Of a DNA stretch of 64,000 bases, positions 26,277 through 35,123 are shown piece by piece. Within the stretch, counting starts at the first letter, position 1. Each line of letters opens with the position of its first letter. Made by a program: the position numbers and the translations under genes. Location: NCBI GenBank assembly GCA_902547315.1, contig CACCND010000003.1:83334-147333 (forward strand), written 5' to 3'. The stretch comes from an uncultured Pelagibacteraceae bacterium. GTDB taxonomy: Bacteria; Pseudomonadota; Alphaproteobacteria; Pelagibacterales; AG-422-B15. The notes under the pieces are model-generated. The model was not told where the DNA came from. It was given only the letters and a program-made list of their open reading frames with translations, and ran no database searches.

Positions 26277-27458
26277 ATGAGAGAAGCTGCAATAATTTCA
26301 ACTGCAAGAACTGGGTTAGCAAAAGCTATGAGAGGTGGATTTAACAAAACTCACGGTATTACGATGGGTGGCCATACAGTTAAACATGCCATTGAAAGAG
26401 CAGGAGTTGAAGCTGGAGAAGTAGAAGATGTAATTTTTGGATGTGGACAACCAGAGGGAGCAACAGGTCATAATATTGGAAGAAATGTTGCAATTGCTGG
26501 AGGATGCCCTGTAACTGTTCCTGGTACTACTATAAATCGTTTTTGTTCATCAGGCTTACAATCAATCGCGGTAGCTGCTCAAAGAATTATTGTCGATGGA
26601 ATTAAAGTAGCTATAGGTGGGGGAGTAGAGTCAATCTCCATGACACAGCAAAACATGAATATGAAACACCTTATTGAGCCTGAACTTCAAAAGATTTGTC
26701 CTGCATTATGGATGCCTATGATCAATACTGCCGACGTTGTAGCAGATCGATACAAAGTAAGCAGAGAATACCAAGATGAATATTCATTACAAAGTCAACA
26801 ACGAACAGCTGCAGCTCAAACTGCAGGAAAATTTAAAGACGAGATTGTTCCTTTGTCGACAAAAATGGATGTGATCAATAAAGAAACAAAAGAGGTTTCA
26901 GAACAAGATGTAACAGTTGATAAAGATGAGTGTAATCGACCACAAACTACACTTGAAAGCCTTGCTGGTTTAATGCCAGTTATGGGACCTGATAAATATA
27001 TTACTGCGGGCAATGCTAGTCAGCTGTCAGATGGAGCATCATCATGCTTATTGATGGATCTTAAAGAAGCAGAAAAAAGAAATATTGAACCTATGGGAAT
27101 CTTTAGAGGACTTTCTGTTGCAGCTTGTGAGCCCGATGAGATGGGTATAGGACCAGTATTTGCTGTACCAAAACTCCTAGAGCAACACGGCTTAAAGGTA
27201 GATGATATCGATATATGGGAACTGAACGAAGCATTTGCTGTTCAAGTTTTATACTGTAGAGACAAGCTAGGAATTGATAATGAGAAATTAAATGTTAACG
27301 GAGGATCAATTTCTATTGGACACCCATATGGTATGACCGGCTCTAGAATGACAGGACATATTTTAATAGAAGGTAAGAGACGAAATGCTAAATATGGTGT
27401 TGTAACAATGTGCGTTGGTGGCGGAATGGGAGCGGCAGGTCTTTTTGAGATTTTATGA
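26277..27458 (+). CDS. Acetyl-CoA acyltransferase (thiolase)
   Basis: The 393-aa enzyme has all thiolase signatures: the acyl-accepting Cys in TINRFCSSGLQSIAVAA (about 88), a GGGVESISMTQQNM segment, ELNEAFAVQVLYCRD (about 318), NVNGGSISIGHPYGMTGSRM (catalytic His about 350) and CVGGGMGAAGLFEI (second Cys about 382). It cleaves 3-ketoacyl-CoA in beta-oxidation (or condenses acetyl-CoA). It completes the chain-shortening set encoded nearby, except that no obvious (S)- or (R)-3-hydroxyacyl-CoA dehydrogenase is present other than the two SDRs. It overlaps the PsiE-like gene by 4 bases. Confidence 0.93.
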   Translation: MREAAIISTARTGLAKAMRGGFNKTHGITMGGHTVKHAIERAGVEAGEVEDVIFGCGQPEGATGHNIGRNVAIAGGCPVTVPGTTINRFCSSGLQSIAVAAQRIIVDGIKVAIGGGVESISMTQQNMNMKHLIEPELQKICPALWMPMINTADVVADRYKVSREYQDEYSLQSQQRTAAAQTAGKFKDEIVPLSTKMDVINKETKEVSEQDVTVDKDECNRPQTTLESLAGLMPVMGPDKYITAGNASQLSDGASSCLLMDLKEAEKRNIEPMGIFRGLSVAACEPDEMGIGPVFAVPKLLEQHGLKVDDIDIWELNEAFAVQVLYCRDKLGIDNEKLNVNGGSISIGHPYGMTGSRMTGHILIEGKRRNAKYGVVTMCVGGGMGAAGLFEIL

Positions 27459-27826
27459 TAGATACAATAAAATACATTGAGAAAATAGCTCTGGTAATAA
27501 TTATCTTTGCCACAGTAATAGCTATTGGCTATGAAATATATGCAATGTATGAAAAAAATCTCGTTGAACTTGCTGATCTACTTTTATTATTTATTTATCT
27601 AGAAGTCATACAGATGATTAGAGAATATTGGACACTAAATAGAATCAGGATCAGCATACCGCTGTTTATCGCTATTACTGCTGTTGCACGTTTAATAATC
27701 TTACAGGGCAAGACTATGGATCCAAGCATGCTGCTATACGAGGGAGGGGCTATTTTATTGATTGCTATAGCTGTTCTTATATTAAAAGCGAGAAAGCTTA
27801 AAATATTTACCGATGTTGACGATTAA
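27455..27826 (+). CDS. PsiE-like membrane protein
   Basis: The 123-aa protein has four TM helices and the PsiE-family pattern: KNLVELADLLLLFIYLEVIQ (about 30-50), then MIREYWTLNRIRISIPLFIA and AVARLIILQGKTMD (about 75). PsiE in E. coli is induced by phosphate starvation; the molecular role is unknown. Here it is coupled to the thiolase at its 5' end and overlaps the DUF4864 gene by 14 bases, so it is unlikely to have its own phosphate-controlled promoter. Confidence 0.75.
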   Translation: MIDTIKYIEKIALVIIIFATVIAIGYEIYAMYEKNLVELADLLLLFIYLEVIQMIREYWTLNRIRISIPLFIAITAVARLIILQGKTMDPSMLLYEGGAILLIAIAVLILKARKLKIFTDVDD

Positions 27827-28247
27827 GATTGTCAAAGGATTAATACTTCCATTTTTGATTGTACTTTTAATAAGTACATCTGCGTTTTCACTTACTGATG
27901 AGGATGAACAAGAGATTATTTCTGTAGTAAGTCAGCAGCTGCAGGCATTTCAAGATGACGATTTTGAGAAAGCCTATTCTTTCGCATCACCAATTATCAA
28001 GAAAATATTTCCAAGTTCAAAAGTATTTGGTGAAATGGTTGTAGGTCAGTATCAGGCCGTTTATCGTCCCAAAAGTGTGAACTTTGGCAAGATATCACTT
28101 AAAGATGGAGTGCCTTCCCTAGAAGTATATCTAGTTGATCCTGAAGGTGAATTTGTAACTGCAATTTACTCAATGCAGCAACAAGAAGATGGTGAATGGC
28201 TGATTAATGGATGTTTTCTCACTCAGGCAGAAAGTAACGAAATTTAG
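27813..28247 (+). CDS. DUF4864 domain-containing secreted protein
   Basis: The 144-aa protein has a signal peptide (LILPFLIVLLISTSAFS, cleavage near residue 26) and a compact domain with DEQEIISVVSQQLQAFQDDD, FEKAYSFASPIIKKIFPS and a closing DGEWLINGCFL, the plan of DUF4864, which resembles the NTF2/SnoaL-like cone fold. The function is unknown; export to the periplasm is expected. It overlaps the PsiE-like gene and its stop overlaps the convergent glycosidase by 4 bases. Confidence 0.75.
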   Translation: MLTIKIVKGLILPFLIVLLISTSAFSLTDEDEQEIISVVSQQLQAFQDDDFEKAYSFASPIIKKIFPSSKVFGEMVVGQYQAVYRPKSVNFGKISLKDGVPSLEVYLVDPEGEFVTAIYSMQQQEDGEWLINGCFLTQAESNEI

Positions 28248-29488
28248 GTTTGAGAATTTCTTATAACTTGCTCGTAATATTTTAGGCTTTCTTTGCTTTT
28301 TCTTTCTAAAGTATCTCTATTCACCTCGATTAAACCAAAACGCGGCTTGTAGCCATATATCCATTCAAAGTTATCAAGAAATGACCAATAGTAATAACCT
28401 CGAATATCTAAACCGTCATCTAAACAGCTTTGAAGTCCTTTTAGGGCTGTGGTGATATAATTTATTCTTTGATTATCATCATCTGTGCCAATCCCATTTT
28501 CAGTTACAATCATCGGGCAATTTATTTTTGGGGCAACATATCTCAATACATTTTCTAGTGACTCAGGATAATATTCATATCCCATAACAAGCATATTTTT
28601 ATCATTCACGTTAGGTTTTATAATACCTTCAGGACCGTAGGTGTGACGTGTATAAGTTTGAATACCAATGAAATCATCATCTTTAGTTTGATCCAAACAT
28701 ACATCAACAGTTTCAGCGTGAGCAATATCGCGTGATTGTTCGCCTCCTTCTGCCGCTTGGTAATCCATAATTGAAAGCGTGATACCAACAGGCTGATTTT
28801 TTGTAAGAAGACCTTTTATAACCGGTAAAGCTTTTACATGCGCTGCCATCATGCAGTCACGTATTTTATAGGGATGGCCAAATAGAAATGGACCAAAATT
28901 ATCCAAAGTTGATCCGCATGATTTAGCTGCATCTTCAACAAATGGCATGATAGTTTTCATTCCTTGCTCAGGGTAGCTAGGAAATGTATGCGCAAAGCAT
29001 GCAGTTAGATTTGCCTCATTTATTGTACAAACGGTATCGATGTAGTCTCCGAGCTCTTTTGTTAAAAATTCAGCATATTTCACAAATAAATCTGCGTTTT
29101 CCTTTTTTTCCCAACCTCCCTTAGCTGTAAACCAAAGTGGGGAAGTGAAGTGTTGGAATGTTACGCACGTTTGAAGATTATTTTCATGACAACAATCTAA
29201 AACTTTTTTGTAATGATCAATTGCCTCTTTTGAAAATTCTCCCTCAGATTCTTCGATACGAGCCCATTCAATAGATAGTCTATAGGACTGTATTGCGTGA
29301 GATGACATAAGCTTTATATCTTCCTCATATCTATTCCATTGATCACAAGCAATTCCTGACGGTTCAGCAAATGTCGTATTTTTTGTATTTTCAAGTAGCC
29401 AAAAATCAGAGTTCGTATTATTTCCCTCTACTTGATGAGCAGCAGTCGCTGTACCCCATATAAAGTCTTTTGGTAAATTAAGTTTCAT
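28244..29488 (-). CDS. Glycoside hydrolase family 1 (beta-glucosidase/beta-galactosidase)
   Basis: The 414-aa cytoplasmic enzyme has GH1 features: N-terminal FIWGTATAAHQVEGN (about 9), the acid/base Glu in VCTINEANLTACF (about 160; most members have NEP, here NEA), and the nucleophile Glu in PMIVTENGIGTDD (about 330), then DNFEWIYGYKPRFGLIEVN. It is slightly shorter than the usual 440-480 aa. It lies 2 bases from galK and behind a GPH sugar transporter, so the natural substrate is more likely a beta-galactoside than a glucoside; that is inferred from context only. Confidence 0.9.
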   Translation of the reverse strand: MKLNLPKDFIWGTATAAHQVEGNNTNSDFWLLENTKNTTFAEPSGIACDQWNRYEEDIKLMSSHAIQSYRLSIEWARIEESEGEFSKEAIDHYKKVLDCCHENNLQTCVTFQHFTSPLWFTAKGGWEKKENADLFVKYAEFLTKELGDYIDTVCTINEANLTACFAHTFPSYPEQGMKTIMPFVEDAAKSCGSTLDNFGPFLFGHPYKIRDCMMAAHVKALPVIKGLLTKNQPVGITLSIMDYQAAEGGEQSRDIAHAETVDVCLDQTKDDDFIGIQTYTRHTYGPEGIIKPNVNDKNMLVMGYEYYPESLENVLRYVAPKINCPMIVTENGIGTDDDNQRINYITTALKGLQSCLDDGLDIRGYYYWSFLDNFEWIYGYKPRFGLIEVNRDTLERKSKESLKYYEQVIRNSQT

Positions 29489-29490
29489 AA

Positions 29491-30522
29491 TTATATAAAT
29501 TTAGCATTTGGATACCCATCAAGAATATACTTTTTAAGTTCTTCAACCAGCTCTTTTTTTACTAAAGTTACGATTGCCCCACCAAAACCAGCTCCAGTAA
29601 GTTTGGATCCTAAAGCGCCAAAGGAATTAGATAGATCAACCAACTTATTCAAATCATCAGTTGAAACCCTATAGTGTCGTGATAAAGAAATATGACTTTC
29701 TGTCATTAATTTTCCGAATTCTTCAGCTTTATTATCTTTTAAATATTGAGCTGCTTTTACTACTCTCAAATTTTCTTCAATTACATGTTTACTAACATTA
29801 AGCTCTTCATTAGACAGCAATTGAATATCATTTTCATCAATTTTTGTTTTTGCACAGAGGTTTTGAATTTTCATTTTTTTTGCAGCATTAATACATAATT
29901 CTTTTTTTTTATTAAACTCACTATCTGATAAAATCCTTTGTGTGTTGCTATCAATTATTAGAAATTGATAATTTTGAAAAATAGGTATCAATTCATAATT
30001 TTTATTAAAAGTATCAAGAAAAAGAGCTTCATAATGATTACCTAAGACCGATACAAATTGGTCCATAACTCCACCGCCCACACCAACAAAATCATTTTCA
30101 ACTTCAAATGCTAAATTAATTAAATCTTCATCTGCCAAATTTTTTTGAAAATAGCAACTTAACGATCTTAGAGTACTGATTGTTATTGCAGCCGAAGAAG
30201 AAAGACCAATTCCTAAAGGAAGACTACTTTTTATAGAAATTGAGATATTATTAATCTTAACTGAAAATTTCTTCCCAAAATATAGACATGATCCAATAAC
30301 AAAATCTGCCCAATTATTTCTTTTTTCCAGTTTTTCTAAGGTTACAGAGTCCTCATATTTATCTGATATTATCGAAATAAATTTACTATTTTTACTCTCG
30401 GTGATCTCACAGATAATTGAGTTCTTAATTTGTAATGGTAATACATGTCCACCATTAAAGTCTAGATGCTCTCCAATAAGGTTAACTCTGCCAAAGCCCT
30501 CACCAATCGAGACTGTTTTCAT
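29491..30522 (-). CDS. galK: Galactokinase
   Basis: The 343-aa GHMP kinase shows the galactokinase signature GRVNLIGEHLDFNGGHVLPL (about 11-30), the ATP loop SLPLGIGLSSSAAITIS (about 108), GVGGGVMDQFVSVLG (about 152) and SKLTGAGFGGAIV (about 312). It phosphorylates galactose at C1 for the Leloir pathway. galT, galE and galM are not in the window, so the downstream steps are encoded elsewhere or replaced. It sits between the GPH transporter and the GH1 enzyme with 2-3 base gaps, a single operon. Confidence 0.9.
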   Translation of the reverse strand: MKTVSIGEGFGRVNLIGEHLDFNGGHVLPLQIKNSIICEITESKNSKFISIISDKYEDSVTLEKLEKRNNWADFVIGSCLYFGKKFSVKINNISISIKSSLPLGIGLSSSAAITISTLRSLSCYFQKNLADEDLINLAFEVENDFVGVGGGVMDQFVSVLGNHYEALFLDTFNKNYELIPIFQNYQFLIIDSNTQRILSDSEFNKKKELCINAAKKMKIQNLCAKTKIDENDIQLLSNEELNVSKHVIEENLRVVKAAQYLKDNKAEEFGKLMTESHISLSRHYRVSTDDLNKLVDLSNSFGALGSKLTGAGFGGAIVTLVKKELVEELKKYILDGYPNAKFI

Positions 30523-30525
30523 AAC

Positions 30526-31857
30526 TTAACTTTGTCTTTGTTTTAATTCAGAAAATATTTTTTCATAAAAGTTACTATCGTACTTATTAAAGTACGTAAC
30601 TATTATTGCGATAGTTCCGGCAACAGCTGGAAAAATATATCCCATAATAAATAGACCATTCAATGTTTCTGGGCTTTGATCTATTGCATTTGCCACATAA
30701 TCTGTGCTTTCAAGAATTACACCAGCAAGCCATGCACTGAAACCAACACTTAATTTAAAAACGAATACGTGAGCTGCATTTAGGACTCCTTCAGCACGAA
30801 ATCCAGATTTCCATTCCCCGTACTCGATTGTATCAGCTATCATTGACCAGGCCATGACACCTGCCATACCAAAACCAATGAAGCCAAAGGTTGCAATAAA
30901 AGCTAATAACCAAAAGTTTTCATACCCAGTAATATAATAGATTATTAAATCTGTGATTACATAGAGAAATGTCCCAATCATGAATAATGTCTTTTTCTCA
31001 AACCTATGTTTTACTAAGTTAACTAAATATGCGCCAAACATAATTTGTAAAATCACACCAAGCAAAATTGGACTAAAGTAAGCCTCTAATTGCAGATTAT
31101 ATTTAACAAAATAGACAACTGTTAGTTGCTTTATATTATTTGCAACCCAAGTTGTTAAAAGTGCCAGTATCACGAAATGTAATGGATAATTTTTAAATAC
31201 CATTTTGGTAACTTTCTTGATACCAATGGTTTCTTCGTATGGTTTTGAATAAACTTCTTTAGTGTTAAAAAAACACAGAAAGGCAAAAATAGCCCCAAGC
31301 ACTGCCAAACAACCTACTACAATTGGAAATCCAAACTGTGGTGAGCTAAAAAGTCCAACCAGGGGCAATGTAAGAACTGCAACTGCAATTGATCCAGAGC
31401 TAGCCCCTAAAAATCTAAAAGATGCGAGTGACGTTCTTTCATCTCTATCTTGTGTCATTGCTGGTATGAGCGAACCAACTGGAATAGCAATGATGGTATA
31501 TAAAGTAGTGAATGTAATGTATGTAAAAAGGGCCCAGTAAAATTTACCCGTTTGTGATAAATCGGGTGATGTAAAACAAAGAATAATCATTATTAGTGCA
31601 GGAACTGATCCAAACAAAATATAAGGTCTAAACTTCCCCCATCTGGTTGATGTATTGTCTGCAATATACCCCATGATTGGATCGGTAAATGCGTCCCAGA
31701 TTTTTGCTATAAAGAAAACTAAACCAGCATCTGCAGGTGATAATCCAAAAATATCTGTATAAAAAAAAAGTAAGTAGAAGACAGTCAGTTGCCACATTAT
31801 ATTAATGGCAAAATCACCACCACCGTAAAATAATTTTGATCTAAAACTTAGTTTCAT
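30526..31857 (-). CDS. GPH-family sugar:cation symporter (MFS, MelB-like)
   Basis: The 443-aa protein has twelve TM segments with MelB/GPH features: KLFYGGGDFAINIMWQL at the N-terminus, KIWDAFTDPIMGYIADNT (about 52-69) with the conserved Asp residues that bind sugar and cation, RWGKFRPYILFG, and GMAGVMAWSMIADTIEYGEW (about 330). GPH transporters import oligosaccharides and glycosides with Na+ or H+. Position upstream of galK and the GH1 gene predicts import of a galactose-containing disaccharide or glycoside. The start overlaps the serine hydrolase stop by 4 bases. Confidence 0.9.
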   Translation of the reverse strand: MKLSFRSKLFYGGGDFAINIMWQLTVFYLLFFYTDIFGLSPADAGLVFFIAKIWDAFTDPIMGYIADNTSTRWGKFRPYILFGSVPALIMIILCFTSPDLSQTGKFYWALFTYITFTTLYTIIAIPVGSLIPAMTQDRDERTSLASFRFLGASSGSIAVAVLTLPLVGLFSSPQFGFPIVVGCLAVLGAIFAFLCFFNTKEVYSKPYEETIGIKKVTKMVFKNYPLHFVILALLTTWVANNIKQLTVVYFVKYNLQLEAYFSPILLGVILQIMFGAYLVNLVKHRFEKKTLFMIGTFLYVITDLIIYYITGYENFWLLAFIATFGFIGFGMAGVMAWSMIADTIEYGEWKSGFRAEGVLNAAHVFVFKLSVGFSAWLAGVILESTDYVANAIDQSPETLNGLFIMGYIFPAVAGTIAIIVTYFNKYDSNFYEKIFSELKQRQS

Positions 31858-32996
31858 ACGGTATCATATATTGTTTCAACTAATTTTAACGCCCTCTGAT
31901 CACCGAGCATGGAACCAGTTAATAAATTCATTGTGTAAGCGCAGCTAATTCCATTTTCAGGATCACCAAATGCCATAGAACCACCCCAACCGGTATGACC
32001 AAATGCCTTACTGCTTTTGCCAAATAATTTACCACCACCGACACTGTAACCCACATGTGACCACTGCATAGGTGACTTCATTACATGATCGTCTCCACTT
32101 ACAGCAGCTGAAGTAAGAGCTTCAAAGGTATTCGATGAAATAAATTTATTTGATAAATGTGATAAGAAAAAATCATAAATTTTTGCAAGTGACCCTGAAT
32201 TAGAGTGACAGTTCATAGCTGGAATTTCCGCAAGTCGCCATTCAGCTGTGTTTGCTGTTTTTGTTCTGTTTGCAGGATTAAGAAACGCAGTAATAAGATA
32301 CTCATCTACATTTGTCGGATCACTAAAAGCTTTTCTAAGACTTTCAGAACTAATTAGTTCAGCAATATTGTCATGATATGCTGAAGGTGTACCTATAAAA
32401 CATTTTGTTTCAAGAGGACTATTTAGTAACTCCTCCAAGTTCTTACCAACTGATTTATTAGTCACTCGTTTAATTAATTCACCAACTAAAAAACCAATTG
32501 TTTTTGGATGATAACATATTTTTTCATCAGCCTTATGATAGGGCTCTTGTTCTGCTAACAGATCAACTACATAATCCCATTTATAAAAATCGGTTTCATC
32601 TATGGGCTGTTTCCATCCATACATACCTGCTTGATGAGAGAGTAATGTCTTTACTTTTATATTTTCTTTTCCACCATTCGCAAATTCAGGCCAGTAGTCA
32701 GCAACATTTTTCTCTAAATCTAATTTATTTTCATCAATCAATTTAGCAACAATCATCGCAACAATACCCTTACTGGTCGAATGGATGTTCACTATTGTAT
32801 TTTGGTCCCATTTGTTTTTTTTATCACGATCCCGATAGCCGCCATAAAGGTTAACCAAAACCTCTCCATTTTGATAAACGGCAAAAGATGCGCCCACTTC
32901 TTCATCATTCTCCAAGTTTTTCTTAAATAATTCATATGTGTTTTCGAACTTTTTATTAAACTCACCCAATGCTGTTATTTCATTATCTTTAGTCAT
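31854..32996 (-). CDS. Serine hydrolase of the beta-lactamase/EstB fold
   Basis: The 380-aa protein has the SxxK nucleophile motif in NIHSTSKGIVAMIV (about 73), the second-motif Tyr in KICYHPKTIGFLVGELIKRV (about 163) and a late GHTGWGGSMAFGDPENG (about 335) in place of the KTG box. These are typical of class C-like esterases rather than true beta-lactamases. No signal peptide is seen, so it is cytoplasmic. It is the first gene of the galactoside-type operon, which hints at de-esterification of a sugar ester or lipid-linked galactoside; this is inference. Confidence 0.85.
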   Translation of the reverse strand: MTKDNEITALGEFNKKFENTYELFKKNLENDEEVGASFAVYQNGEVLVNLYGGYRDRDKKNKWDQNTIVNIHSTSKGIVAMIVAKLIDENKLDLEKNVADYWPEFANGGKENIKVKTLLSHQAGMYGWKQPIDETDFYKWDYVVDLLAEQEPYHKADEKICYHPKTIGFLVGELIKRVTNKSVGKNLEELLNSPLETKCFIGTPSAYHDNIAELISSESLRKAFSDPTNVDEYLITAFLNPANRTKTANTAEWRLAEIPAMNCHSNSGSLAKIYDFFLSHLSNKFISSNTFEALTSAAVSGDDHVMKSPMQWSHVGYSVGGGKLFGKSSKAFGHTGWGGSMAFGDPENGISCAYTMNLLTGSMLGDQRALKLVETIYDTV

Positions 32997-33042
32997 TTAT
33001 AGTGTCATAAGACTATTATTTATATATTCTGCAGTAGATTAT

Positions 33043-33951
33043 ATGACAGAGCAGAATAACAAAACATATTTAATAGGTTTTATACTGGCACTATCTGCTG
33101 GTTTGATATGGAGTTTTGGAGCACCTACCGTTAGGTATATGGTAGATGCTCAGGTCTATCAATGGCATTACCTTTTTTATAGAGGTATAGTTGTCGCAAC
33201 AATCTTGTTGATATATTTGCTCTATAACGAAGGTATATCTTTCTATCATAATTTTAATAGAGTTGGATCATCTGGTTTATTGGGTGGAGTTGGTCTTGCT
33301 GCGGCTTTTATATTTTTTATTTTTGGAATGACTTATACCTCTGCAGCTACCACATTATTTATGATCGGTACACAACCATTATTTGCCGGTCTCTTTGCAT
33401 ATATCTTTCTAAAAGAAAAAGTTGGTATCGCAACTGCGATTGCATGTTTTGTTTCTTTGTTTGGTATCTTTCTAATGGCTTATAACGACTGGTATGCAGG
33501 AACTTTTTTAGGTTGGGTATTTGGTTTATTCTGTTCCATTGGATTTGCAATATTTGCGACGACTCTCAGATGGCAGCCAAACACGCCTAAATTTACAACA
33601 ATCATTATTGCAGGCATTACTTGCTCACTTTTTTCAATAATTATGATTGTTTTATTTTCAGACAGTTACTCAATGCCTATACAAAATATTTTTCTGAGTA
33701 TGCTTCATGGTACCTTAGTGGGAACTGGTCTTATTCTTCTAAGTTTAGGTGCACGTTACCTTCCTGCAGCAGAATTTATGTTACTTTCTTTAACTGAAGT
33801 TGTGGGTGGGGTCATCTGGTGTTGGATACCTCTATTTGGAGTAAACGAAGTACCTTCAAACATAACTTTAATGGGCGGCTTGATCATAATTATTGCAATT
33901 AGTTTTTATGCTTTAGGATCTTCAAAAAAATCTACACCTCCCACACTATAG
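33043..33951 (+). CDS. EamA/DMT-family transporter
   Basis: The 303-aa protein has ten TM helices in two EamA repeats (first: GLIWSFGAPTVRYMVDAQVY to LFAYIFLKEKVGIATAIACF; second ending LTEVVGGVIWCWIPLFGV). The frame is open 35 codons further upstream, but that part would overlap the divergent hydrolase start and lacks family resemblance, so the ATG at 33043 is used. It is 6 bases before an iron-dependent alcohol dehydrogenase. It probably exports a small metabolite; the substrate is unknown. Confidence 0.87.
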   Translation: MTEQNNKTYLIGFILALSAGLIWSFGAPTVRYMVDAQVYQWHYLFYRGIVVATILLIYLLYNEGISFYHNFNRVGSSGLLGGVGLAAAFIFFIFGMTYTSAATTLFMIGTQPLFAGLFAYIFLKEKVGIATAIACFVSLFGIFLMAYNDWYAGTFLGWVFGLFCSIGFAIFATTLRWQPNTPKFTTIIIAGITCSLFSIIMIVLFSDSYSMPIQNIFLSMLHGTLVGTGLILLSLGARYLPAAEFMLLSLTEVVGGVIWCWIPLFGVNEVPSNITLMGGLIIIIAISFYALGSSKKSTPPTL

Positions 33952-33957
33952 AAAAGT

Positions 33958-35121
33958 ATGAGTGAAATTGAAAATGTAAATTGGCATTATCCTACCCCAA
34001 TATGGTTCGGTTTAGACCGTTCTTTAGAGATTGCAAATGCGTTAGAGTCTCTCAACATGCAAAATCCTCTACTCGTCACAGATCCTGATTTTTCAACTAA
34101 TAAAAACTTTACAAAAATTGTTGAATTATTAAAAAATAACAAAATTAAACACTCAATATTTTCAAATATAAAAGGCAATCCAACAGGCAAGAACGTAATG
34201 AACGGCGTTGAACATTTTTTGTCTAACAATAACGATGGTATAATAGCGATTGGTGGAGGCAGTTCTCTTGATGCTGGTAAAGCAATTGCATTTATGACAA
34301 AACAAAAGGAAAACCTTTGGTTTTTCGAAGATATTGGGGATAATTGGAGAAGGGCAATTACAGATCAACTTCCAAAAGTAATTGCGATACCAACAACGGC
34401 TGGGACAGGTTCTGAAACAGGCCGCGCATCACTTATTTTAGACGAAAGTGACAAGACAAAAAAAATAATATTTCATCCCTCGTTCTTACCAGACCTTGTA
34501 ATACTTGATCCAAAATTAACTTTATCTCTTCCACCTCATCTCACAGCTGCGACAGGTATGGATGCTTTAGCCCATTGTTTAGAGGCATATTGTGCTAGAG
34601 GTTTTCATCCTATGGCGGATGGCATTGCACTAGAAGGGATGAAGAACGTGAAAGATAGTCTTCTAAGTGCTTATAAAAATCCAGATGATATATTTGCAAG
34701 ATCAAAAATGTTAGTAACATCATCAATGGGATCAACTGCATTTCAAAAAGGACTAGGAGCAATACATTCTCTTTCTCATCCTATAAATGCAGTTAATGAT
34801 ATTCATCACGGTCTTTCAAATGCAATATTTATGCCATATGTACTTAAGTTTAACGAACCGATTATAAATCAGAGGATACAACTATTAACAAAATACTTAG
34901 AATTAGAAAATTCTACATTTGATGGATTTCTGTCTTGGATATTGAAGCTAAGAGATGAACTCGCTATCCCTCATACACTGAAGGAGCTTAATCAAGAATT
35001 TGATTTTGAGCAACTTAGTGAAATGGCCCTGAAAGATCCATCCACTGGACCAAACCCACGCGATATAAGTTTTGATGAAATGAAGCAACTTTACATTAAC
35101 TCATATGAGGGTATCCTATAA
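33958..35121 (+). CDS. Iron-containing alcohol dehydrogenase
   Basis: The 387-aa protein is a group III ADH: NAD-binding GGGSSLDAGKAIAFM (about 100), IPTTAGTGSETGRASLI (about 142), the metal-site region MDALAHCLEAYCARGFHPMA (Asp and His about 198-202) and HSLSHPINAVNDIHHG with further metal histidines (about 267-281). It would interconvert an alcohol and an aldehyde or ketone with NAD(P). It is in an apparent operon with an EamA exporter and a dienelactone hydrolase; the substrate is not evident. Confidence 0.9.
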   Translation: MSEIENVNWHYPTPIWFGLDRSLEIANALESLNMQNPLLVTDPDFSTNKNFTKIVELLKNNKIKHSIFSNIKGNPTGKNVMNGVEHFLSNNNDGIIAIGGGSSLDAGKAIAFMTKQKENLWFFEDIGDNWRRAITDQLPKVIAIPTTAGTGSETGRASLILDESDKTKKIIFHPSFLPDLVILDPKLTLSLPPHLTAATGMDALAHCLEAYCARGFHPMADGIALEGMKNVKDSLLSAYKNPDDIFARSKMLVTSSMGSTAFQKGLGAIHSLSHPINAVNDIHHGLSNAIFMPYVLKFNEPIINQRIQLLTKYLELENSTFDGFLSWILKLRDELAIPHTLKELNQEFDFEQLSEMALKDPSTGPNPRDISFDEMKQLYINSYEGIL

Positions 35122-35123
35122 GT

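Noticed and set aside
31854..32996. True class C beta-lactamase (antibiotic resistance)
   Set aside because: No signal peptide, a YHPKT second motif and no KTG box; EstB-like esterase is the better reading.
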